Source: Tenebrio molitor (lineage: Eukaryota > Arthropoda > Insecta > Coleoptera > Tenebrionidae). Taken from it: 64,000 bases of DNA. The notes beneath the pieces are model-generated. The model saw only the letters and a list, made by a program, of their open reading frames with translations, was not told the DNA's origin and did no database searches. Below are positions 56,696 to 64,000 of the stretch, in pieces. How positions within the stretch are numbered: position 1 is the first letter of the stretch; each line of letters begins with the position of its first letter. The translations under genes were made by a program, and so were the position numbers. The DNA is taken from NCBI RefSeq assembly GCF_963966145.1, contig NC_091054.1:18662001-18726000 (forward strand), given 5' to 3'.

Positions 56696-57756
56696 TATGC
56701 CATTCACGATGTTTTGGCATAAGGGGAGGCTATGATTTCATTTTTTAACGTTGGATACATGTTTGATTTCTGTCATCTCTGCTGTCACTAAAGTGCCTGA
56801 CATGCGGACCTATCAAAATGAACGTAACATGTTGCCGAATTTACCGTAATCATAATTAAGCGACATTAAAACGTATTGATGGTGTTTGTATTAGACTGCA
56901 GAACATATTTTCAGTAAGTTACAGTGAAGTCAAGTTCTTTTTATGTATAAATTGAATCGTAGGTGAGTACAAGATAAATATGTAGCACGGATAGTGAAGG
57001 AAGAAACAACGACCCAATTGAAATGGCACAGGGGTTTTGTAAGCCCTATTATAACTTCGCGATAGAGTTGTGAATTTATGGCTTGAGTCTATTTTAAAAT
57101 GTACTCCTGAAATTTGCCAACATTTTTGTAGATATTGTGAAGAACTTATTTCGGAAGATTGGGCAAAATTAATGAGAAATCTTTCATTTGAAAACGTTCT
57201 TCCTTTAATAATTTCATTAGGAGAATCTGACTCGGAATTTGATGCAGGTAATGATGATTCAGAATTTTCTAATGAAATTATGGAAGTGGAATAGTTTTGT
57301 TCTTTTTTTTGTCATGGACGATGGGTGTGTAAATATTTTGCAGAAAGATTCGAATAAAGTAAGGCTTAATAAGTAGGTACAAGATTTTATACAATCTAGT
57401 TCTAGGAACGTTTTGGTTAAAATAAAAAATTCATTGACAAGTTACTAACTGGTTGGTTAAGACACTGTATAGGTGGGTTATCTAAGTGGTGCAGGAGCCA
57501 CTTTAACTTTCGGTCCCGGTCCCTACTATTCTGTAGTCTGTTCAAGTCAGTTTCCTGTTTTGTTAAATTGGATTAAAAATGTGTGAGTATTTTATATTGC
57601 AAACTAGTAAAACTGACAACAATGCACTAGACAATGACGCAGTTTATAACCTCAAACTTAGAAAAAAATAACCTAATTCAACAGACAGCTTTACTGCCAA
57701 CTTAAATGCACTTTTTCCATAGCCTCCCCTTATGCCAAAACATCGTGAATGGCATA
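56696..57756. mobile_element. TA-flanked element, second copy, nested in Tc1
   Basis: Same family as 10076-11160, with ends TATGCCATTCACGATGTTTT and its inverse and TA at 56694-56695 and 57757-57758. The 1,061 bp align along the whole length with copy 1 apart from small indels. The insertion again falls inside transposase coding sequence. A 74-codon frame (57070-57294 +) reads CTPEICQHFCRYCEELISED and ends in an acidic tail; it may be the C-terminus of a lost transposase. Confidence 0.9.
57070..57294 (+). CDS. Short acidic-tailed ORF inside the nested element
   Basis: 74 codons, beginning MNLWLESILKCTPEICQHFC and ending NDDSEFSNEIMEVE. The counterpart in the 10076-11160 copy has stops. The Cys/His residues (C-x4-C-x2-H-C-x3-C by eye) and acidic end resemble C-termini of DDE transposases, but I cannot name the family. 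It is probably a leftover coding segment of the autonomous parent. Confidence 0.4.
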   Translation: MNLWLESILKCTPEICQHFCRYCEELISEDWAKLMRNLSFENVLPLIISLGESDSEFDAGNDDSEFSNEIMEVE

Positions 57757-58989
57757 TACGTCGCCGCATTTTGGTTTCCACTTTCTAGCACCACCAACTC
57801 TGTGCGAGCGTCGAAAGTGACACCTGCTCAAACCATAACGGAACCTCTTCCAAAATTGACTTTCGGGATAATGTTACATTGAGCATATCGCTCTCCTGAG
57901 CGTCGGTTCACGCGGACACGTCTGTCACTTTGATCCAGGCAAAATCTGGACTCGTCAGAGAACATTACTAACCTCCATTGATCCAATTCCCAATCAACGT
58001 GATTTTGGGTAAACAGCAATCGTACTCTTCGGTGAGCCGCTGTTAACTGTGGGCCCCTTGCTGGTATCCTGGGCCTTAAATCGTGTTCAGCAAGTCTTCT
58101 TCTAACAGTATTTGCACTAATTTGGAATTGATATTTTCCTAAAGTCATAACTTGCAAAGCTGGAGCAGTCAGAGTCCTGTGTCTCAACGACTGTAAAAGC
58201 AGAAAACGATCCCGTTGAGCTGTTGTTGTTCGTCTGCGTCCTTGTCCAGGTCTTCTAGAGTATTCTCTTGTCTGGTGGAAACGACGCAAAACTCTAGATA
58301 CCGTTGACTGGTGCAGATCAAGACCATTTGCAATATCTTGTTGATTAATACCGTCTTCGGCTAGTACAACAATTTATGCACATTGTTCGGCTATTGTATG
58401 TCAACTTAAACGTTCGTAGGGATTCATTTTCGAAATTTATGACTGAAGGAACCAAAACTTCTTACTAACCGTCTCTCAAATCCACAATCAAAATGCTTTA
58501 CGAAATTGACCAATAACACTAATACAAACTTTTCATAATAAACAACTTTAGAAGTTATCAACATGGCAATTTTTGCTACTAAACAAAAGAAATACGCTAA
58601 AATAAGAGATTCAACATAAAGAAATCGCAGAAGAAGTAAAATACAAAAAACTACGGTTCATTTTTACTTTATGCGATAATTTTGCGGCGCAGTGTAAAAT
58701 TGCGAAAGTTCCACCAATAGACCCCATTTCGCGTTGGTTAGAAAAAAGAAGAAGTACAGCTTTACAAAAACAGCTTGGCCCATGAAATGTGCAGAAGGTC
58801 GAGCTGTCTGTAAGGAGGTTCGAAGTCAAGTTTAAAGTTCGATAACGTGACCAGTTGAGGAACAAATCTCGACTTGTCGTCAGGAAAAAATATATTCGCG
58901 AAGAAAATCTGTTTTTTGATATATTTTCGAAAACTAATGGGCCAAGTGTTAATTTTCTTAGACTGAGGAGAAGCTATTTCTAACAGTGC

Positions 58990-59621
58990 AAGATTCATTC
59001 TAATTGGCCTGTCAGGTCTCCAGATCTGAATCCACTAGATTTTTTTCTCTGGGGTCATTTGAAATCTCTCATTTATCGGCGGCCCATAAATTCAGAGGCT
59101 GATCTGAGAGTTCGAATTCAGGAGGCTTTTATTTCAGTTACTGAAGAAATGATAACTAACGCTACTACAAGAAGTTTGTTACGTAGAGCACAATTGTGCA
59201 TACAAATGAATGGTGGTCATTTCGAACATCTGCTTTAACATTATTACCTATTTACATAAATAGTTCTCTTTAGAATCCCCATTTTTATTGTTTTATGGCG
59301 AAGTTATTATGTTTTGCAATTGTCAAGTCTTGATGGTGATGACAGATAAACGTCAACGAATTTTTATATCGAAAAACGTCAAAATTTCAGTTGCCCAAAC
59401 ATTTTATTGATTTTTGCGATATCAGAGATTTTTTGTTGTTGTTTAGTAACCGATCGGATTTTTTAGTAATACCTGAGGACGAGCTTCCGGGATTAGTGAA
59501 ATTAAAAACTTTATAACTCGGTAATTTGAGCTAGCAGAAAATTTATTTTAGTCAATTTAGAGTCTCTTTTGTTGTCGGCACATGCCTGTTTTCTCTGGGG
59601 AGCCAGTTCTGGGACATTCTG
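58990..59621 (+). mobile_element. 3' half of a DUF4817-type mariner
   Basis: The plus strand encodes the transposase C-terminus: WPVRSPDLNPLDFFLWGHLK, then IYRRPINSEADLRVRIQEAF and CIQMNGGHFEHLL. It matches the minus-strand copy at 8946 onward. The right TIR ends at 59621 (GGAGCCAGTTCTGGGACATT), followed by TA. The 5' half is missing. The C-terminal frame is open, unlike that in the other copy. Confidence 0.85.
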
Positions 59622-59767
59622 TATAAATCTGTTAGTTGCAACATTATTGTCAACTGTAAGTCATATAAGGTCATTATTAAAAACATGAAACAAAACAAAA
59701 AATTTCAAAATGTCTAATTTTTAAAGAAAAAAAAACATCCTAACTTAAAATTTAATCTTTATATGTA

Positions 59768-60209
59768 CCGTCGATGGACAAATAAAACTGGGACAAAAAT
59801 GACAGTCACATAAGTCAAAATTTACAAATTTGCATCGTTTAATTACGGCTTTATCACAAATAGGTTAAGTTTAGTATGACATATTACCGGGTGATCAAGA
59901 AGGACTGTTTAAGTTGGCAGTACAATTAAGAAAATTTTTTAATTCGGTTATTTATAACACTGTAACTGGATATGTTTTGTTGGTTTATTTGACAAATATC
60001 TGATATAGGTACAGCATTAACAACGACAAGCCACCAACAACCGGAACTTACTCCTGTTATACGATTTAAAATACGATCCAGTGTTACCAACTTAAACAGT
60101 CCTTCTTGATCACCCCGTATATAGAGACTGACAAATATATTGACAATTCAATGGTCTGATTTACATTGATTAAATTTTAAGTGTCCCAGTTTTATTTGTC
60201 CACCGACCG
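59768..60209. mobile_element. 442-bp TIR element with a nested element
   Basis: The ends are CCGTCGATGGACAAATAAAA and, inverted, CGGTCGGTGGACAAATAAAA, with TA on each side (59766-59767, 60210-60211). TIRs are about 28 bp. More than half of the interior is a second insertion (59887-60117). Confidence 0.85.
59887..60117. mobile_element. 231-bp TIR element nested in another TIR element
   Basis: The left end is CCGGGTGATCAAGAAGGACT, the right end its near inverse (AGTCCTTCTTGATCACCCCG). The matching arms run about 34 bp through GTTTAAGTTGG. TA flanks both ends (59885-59886, 60118-60119). Non-coding. Confidence 0.85.
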
Positions 60210-60470
60210 TACTTGCCGCGGCGACCCACTGGAGTAATAAAGTGGCGTGATCTTCACATGATTTTCGGGGTAGGTTTCCTATTGGTTAAAGGGAGCTCAA
60301 TGCATGCAGCCGAAATTTCCCCCGATCTTAAAGCAGTACGATTTATTTCCCGCACAAAACTGAAATTTGACGAGGCAGTGTAAATGAGGCTTTTCATGAC
60401 GTCGCTACGAATTATCACGTCGTGAACATCTGGTGATCACTCCAGGGGTTCGCCGCGGTAAGTATAGTAC
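60210..60470. other. Spacer downstream of the small coiled-coil gene
   Basis: Mixed composition. No AATAAA-type signal is evident immediately after the minus-strand stop, and no repeat ends are seen. Confidence 0.3.
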
Positions 60471-60761
60471 CTATTCTAATTTAAAACCAAATTTTTTACT
60501 TATGTCCACATAAATTCTCTTTTCCATTTCAATTTGTTTCTTCTTCAAAATTAATAATCGTTCTAGTTTCTTCAAACGTTTGATTTTCGCTAATATTCTG
60601 TCAAGGTTTCTTTTCTCCTTCAATTTTTTTTCATAGTATTCCCTAAAAGCTTCCTTGCTTATTCCCTTCAACTCAGGTCTTTTTGCAACACTATCACTAG
60701 CGTCAATATCAATATTAATGTCTTGTATTAGCTCCTCAATGTGTTGACACAAGAAAACCAT
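60471..60761 (-). CDS. Small coiled-coil protein, function unknown
   Basis: Minus-strand frame of 96 residues from the ATG at 60761 (114 if read from 60815). Acidic N-terminus (HIEELIQDINIDIDASDS), then a long Lys/Glu/Leu helix (EAFREYYEKKLKEKRNLDRI, KRLKKLERLLILKKKQIEME), a probable coiled coil. An intron of 85 bp is likely upstream (donor GACGTAAGT at 60869-60868, acceptor GGCAG at 60785). In the spliced form the ATG at 60791 falls within the intron, so the 60761 start is preferred. It faces the WRAP53 homologue and probably shares its promoter. I do not recognise the family. Confidence 0.5.
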   Translation of the reverse strand: MVFLCQHIEELIQDINIDIDASDSVAKRPELKGISKEAFREYYEKKLKEKRNLDRILAKIKRLKKLERLLILKKKQIEMEKRIYVDISKKFGFKLE

Positions 60762-60869
60762 TCTGAGACCACCTGGAATCACCTCTGCCATCAACACGAA
60801 TTGGAAAAAACTCACGGAATGAAAAATTAATTAAAACGAGTAAAGAAAAAATTGTAAAATCGAACTTAC

Positions 60870-61310
60870 GTCTTCAACGAGAATTGCAGCCAACTTCAGA
60901 GTGCTTCAGATATCACAGCAGTGATTTAGACGTGGAAGACTGTAATAATGTTCCGGTCTTATTTTCAGTTATTAGTATCACTCACGATTTACAAAGAAAT
61001 CTTTCAGAATCTCACCAATATTGGAGGATATTACAAAATCAAATCTTACCTGCCACGACGCATAACCACCTATTATAGGCAAAGTCGCAGACACAGAGTA
61101 TAGGAGTCCTTTAGTGATTTTCCGTGCGCGTCGTTGGCTCCCTCGCGCAGTTGGCACCGTTGATCAGCATTTTTCTCCACTATCTGTCAATCGGCAATAT
61201 CCAGAAACATTCCGAAGGTGGTGGCGTGACGAGTTAATTTTGTGGCGAGATAACCGTTTTGTTTGTAAAAATACGTGGATGTGTTTGGTTTTTAGGTGTT
61301 AATAGACAAG
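60870..61310. promoter_or_regulatory. Shared divergent promoter region
   Basis: About 440 bp separate the putative 5' exon of the minus-strand coiled-coil gene from the plus-strand WRAP53 start. An acceptor-like TTGGTTTTTAG at about 61293 suggests that the first WRAP53 exon is non-coding and lies within this interval. No TATA box is obvious, as is common for housekeeping divergent pairs. Confidence 0.4.
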
Positions 61311-61684
61311 ATGAGCGAAGCAGTGACGGAACAGCAGTACGAGATGAGCGATGCCGTACTAGGCCAGTCGTTCGTGTCATACACAAATTACAACTTCGAG
61401 AACTCCGCCTTGGAACTGGCCCGATGTCAGTGGTCAAATTACGCGGACCAGCACTACCTCAAAGGATGCAAGTGGTCTCCAGATGGAACTTGTCTCTTGA
61501 CGGTGGTCCGAGGGGCGGGAATGCACGTCATGGAGTTGCCCACCGACCTGTACTCCGGCGAAACGATAATGAACAGTCGGCCGATCGTAGCGCTCAGCCC
61601 TGCAGTCAGCGTGCCCGAAAGTGGCCTCATCTATGACTATTGTTGGTACCCTGGGATGAACAGTGCCAATCCAGCAACTTGTTG
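61311..61684 (+). CDS. WRAP53: WRAP53/TCAB1 homologue, first coding exon (partial)
   Basis: WRAP53 (TCAB1, WDR79) is a WD40 protein that binds the CAB box of scaRNAs and of vertebrate telomerase RNA and guides them to Cajal bodies. This exon encodes the conserved N-terminal part of the propeller: HYLKGCKWSPDGTCLLTVVR matches LKGCKWAPDGSCILT of the human protein, LPTDLYSGE corresponds to NLPPELYHEGE, and LIYDYCWYPGMNSANPATC to IYDYCWYSLMSSAQPDTS. The ATG at 61311 gives a short N-terminal tail compared with vertebrates. The exon ends in phase 2 at TTG|GTATGT. No later exon with the expected WD repeats was found up to 64000, so the rest lies outside or in a long intron. Confidence 0.9.
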
Positions 61685-62882
61685 GTATGTACGCCCAAGG
61701 CACAGAAATGTTGCCGTGTGAAAATTCACACTAATATTGTTCCCTTATCTAACATCATTTAAAAGTCAAAGCGTTTCCAAATAACGTTTTACATTTATTT
61801 ATGACGGTTGTCCATTGACAATGATATATTGATAATAACAGATAATAACGTGGTTAAAACATTTCTTATCATGTATTGTTAAATAATAATGCGAAAATAT
61901 GTTCTAAAAAATCGAACCAGCATACTTTGCATCATTTTCTCTACATATCGTTAATTTCCATAATTATTGATCGATTTGTTTTGTGTGTTTCGCCCCAAAC
62001 ACGAGTTAGTATTGAGTCGTTCGTTTGTTCCGTTCATTTGATGTTTTGTTTTGCCAGCGCCATCTATTGAATATCACATTTACGATTAATTAAGATCCAG
62101 GAGAAATACTAAAACGAATAATTCCAGCTTGCTGGAATTGCCACCAATGCAGAGTTCAAATAGAAAAAAAAATCGTTCTTTAGTAACAACTGAGCTTTAT
62201 CGATTGCATCTTTGTTTAAATTGAATTTTTTATTTTAGATTAGCTGACATTTTTGTTTGTGTATGCGGGAACGTGTGTATAACACTGTGGTTGTTGGTTG
62301 GGTGTTTCAAGGAAAGAAAATCGATTACAAGGTAATCAAGATTTATTGCGGTCATTAGGTGGTCCAAAAAAGAACTGCTCTGAATAATGTCTTGTTTCTT
62401 TGTCGTCAGTGTGATTGGATCATTTGGGTCCTAAGAAGTGCTACGTTTGCACTGCCCCTGAAAACACGTCGTTTATAAAGACACTTGAAACCAGTAATAA
62501 AGAAATAACATAAATGCAAGTAACGTCGTTGGAGGTCATTGTCATATTCCTCATTGTTATTTATCTAGTCGTTCAAGTTATCACAAATTCTTGATTCGCC
62601 TGAAGAATGTGTATAACATATTTGATTCTTGTGCGTTATAATTTCAAATCCATTTTGTCAAACCAAATTTTATTAGTCGCAAAATTGAGACTTTTTAATG
62701 TCTCCTAGTCGTAATACAGGCTATACTAGCTTACTTTTTGCATTGTATTTTTTCTTAAATATTTTATTTTCTGTACAGGACGATTCCGGTTTTCTCGTTT
62801 GATTACAATGGTAAATTTTACATACAATAAAAAATGTTCGACTGCTATTGTCTTTACCGCCGAGGTCGTTTGTCAGACTATA
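61685..62882 (+). other. Probable WRAP53 intron 1, no exon seen
   Basis: AT-rich sequence beginning GTATGT. I searched for the next conserved WD blade (pattern around IHIWDAFTG) and did not find it. Confidence 0.5.
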
Positions 62883-63055
62883 CAGGATATTTCACAAGTG
62901 ATAATGAGCCCGATGGAATTGAAAATGCAACCCACAATACAGTTGCAAAGCAAACCTGAATATGGACGCGAAAAATATCCAGGTTTGCCTTACAAATGTA
63001 TTGTAGGTTGCATTTTCAATTCCGTCTGGCTCATTATAACTCGTGAAATAACCTG
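62883..63055. mobile_element. 173-bp hairpin MITE
   Basis: The left arm starts CAGGATATTTCACAAGTGAT and the right arm is its imperfect inverse ending TGAAATAACCTG. The arms match over about 55 bp, including GGAATTGAAAATGCAACC. TA flanks both ends. It lies in the probable WRAP53 intron. Confidence 0.85.
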
Positions 63056-63273
63056 TATAATATGAACATATTATTATTAATGTCACTTAATTGTCATTTC
63101 TGCTATAACATTTTATCAGATTAGTGATTCAATTGACTGATTCGAACATTTACTTCGAGGTATACACTGGAAATTACATTTTTTATTTTTCGTATTTAAA
63201 ATTGTGTCATTTCCTGCAGACAGGAATTATAAAAAAAGGTGTAAAAATAAACGTGACATTTATATCATATACA

Positions 63274-63345
63274 CGGTGTGTCTTAAAAAACGCCGCAAGC
63301 CATATCTCCGTTATTTGTGGCCCGATTTGAATAAAACAAAAACTG
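63274..63345 (+). mobile_element. Solo end of a mariner-type repeat
   Basis: TA followed by CACGGTGTGTCTTAAAAAAC and GCCATATCTCCGTTA resembles the start of other CAGGGTG-ended elements in this window. No matching inverse end is found nearby. Confidence 0.4.
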
Positions 63346-63711
63346 GAATAATTCACTCCAACTTTGACGCGAAAATTAAATGAACACCTGATACAATTAA
63401 CATAAATTGAAATCATTTGTCAAAATTGTCTCGGAATAATTGTACTGTATTATGCAAAACTTAATAAAAATCAATTTCCACAAAAAAATTGTTGAAAATC
63501 ACGTAAACAAGCGCCAGTGTGATAGACCGACTTACCATTCTCAAACAGCCCATTTCGAAAATATGCTTCAATAATGAAGATTTTTTGTACCTTTGTGAAT
63601 AACCGTTTTGCCTCCTTCGAAATGTGTAGGTATCTGACAGATGTGATTAAACATATCAGATTAAAAGCGTGTTACTCAAGTTACCACTCTCATCTTATTT
63701 GTTATACAAGT

Positions 63712-63891
63712 CGCAAAACGTAGCTTATACTTGGGAAATGGATGCACAGTGAAATTGTGGGACGTAGCGGGGAGAGACCCACTGGAAACTAAGCCGTCGG
63801 AGGATTTTCCGTCTTTCTTGCAAGTCGGATTTCTCAATCTCCCAGTGGAAGATTTTGTTGATCGCACGTTATTTACGGTGAAGACTCACTA
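63712..63891 (+). other. Possible coding fragment with WD-like motif
   Basis: After an acceptor-like TTGTTATACAAG, the frame from 63712 encodes RSLYLGNGCTVKLWDVAGRD then a non-WD tail to a TAA at about 63891. GNGCTVKLWDV resembles the end of a WD40 repeat. The phase required (1) does not match the WRAP53 exon donor (phase 2), so direct joining is not possible. It may be a terminal exon of something else or a chance resemblance. Confidence 0.25.
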
Positions 63892-63935
63892 ATAAAATTT
63901 AATTTTATCTACAACTACAAGTCAAAAGGAATATA

Positions 63936-64000
63936 CAGCGTGTCCCAAAATTGGCGCACTTAATGCCTTATCGAGGATGTTTAAATGTACATGAGAAAAA
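63936..64000. mobile_element. Left end of a TIR element cut by the window
   Basis: TA followed by CAGCGTGTCCCAAAATTGGC has the look of the CAGGGTGTCCC mariner ends at 8946. The rest lies beyond the window. Confidence 0.45.

Larger units (their letters stand above)
56340..58430 (-). mobile_element. Tc1-type transposon copy, split by a nested element
   Basis: The minus strand carries a Tc1-like transposase from about 58430 down to about 56400. Segments: STVSRVLRRF (helix-turn-helix), GQGRRRTTTAQRDRFLLLQS (linker), WRLVMFSDESRFCLDQSD with the first catalytic Asp, then GRGSVMV. After the insert come PHVAGIVQHYF and WPARSSDLNLIE with the later catalytic region. A TGA replaces the Trp after GSVMV, and other stops follow, so the copy is dead even without the insert. 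Complete TIRs were not identified. Confidence 0.85.

Noticed and set aside
63712..63891. Reading this as the second WRAP53 exon
   Set aside because: The donor at 61684 is phase 2, while this frame needs phase 1, and the sequence does not match the expected second blade.
1..64000. CRISPR arrays, operons, tRNA or rRNA genes
   Set aside because: No spacer-repeat structure, no ribosomal sequence and no cloverleaf with clear A and B boxes were seen; the window is eukaryotic.

Overview
This is a eukaryotic nuclear window, almost certainly from an insect and probably a beetle. The reasons are three tandem insect-type gustatory receptor genes with introns of about 50 bp, an arthropod-style giant smoothelin-like gene, AT-rich spacers and many TA-flanked Tc1/mariner-type elements. 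The species cannot be named from sequence alone.

Layout. Positions 1-14850 hold no gene I can support; they are a transposon field. It contains a long hairpin (1505-1659), a decayed mariner element (1689-2958), several palindromic elements, and a near-complete DUF4817-type mariner (8946-11810) split by a second TA-flanked element (10076-11160). Positions 14857-24390 are a minus-strand gustatory receptor (Gr) array: a fragmentary relic and three 3-exon genes. Between the first and second gene lies a relic Crypton tyrosine recombinase. The second gene has lost its normal first splice donor. Positions 24850-36000 are again mobile elements: a mariner relic, two 5'-truncated copies of one non-LTR retrotransposon, and small TIR elements.

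Positions 36505-55890 carry the main gene, a plus-strand smoothelin-like cytoskeletal protein. Exon phases close perfectly and give two alternative C-termini. One is a 3,325-residue form ending in a single calponin-homology (CH) domain. The other is a 4,470-residue form ending in a 4-kb terminal exon without it. The protein has three smoothelin-type helices and at least five internal repeat families.

Positions 56340-60210 are a second transposon nest: a Tc1 copy split by the same element that split the first mariner, a mariner 3' half, and one small TIR element inside another. At 60471-61684 a small minus-strand coiled-coil gene of unknown function faces the first coding exon of a WRAP53/TCAB1 (telomerase and scaRNP Cajal-body protein) homologue. 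The rest of WRAP53 was not found before the window ends.

I found no clearly undescribed biological system. The strongest leads are the phase-matched switch between CH and non-CH C-termini of the giant smoothelin, the repair-like cryptic splice donor in the second Gr gene, and one element family that twice inserted into coding sequence of other Tc1/mariner elements.
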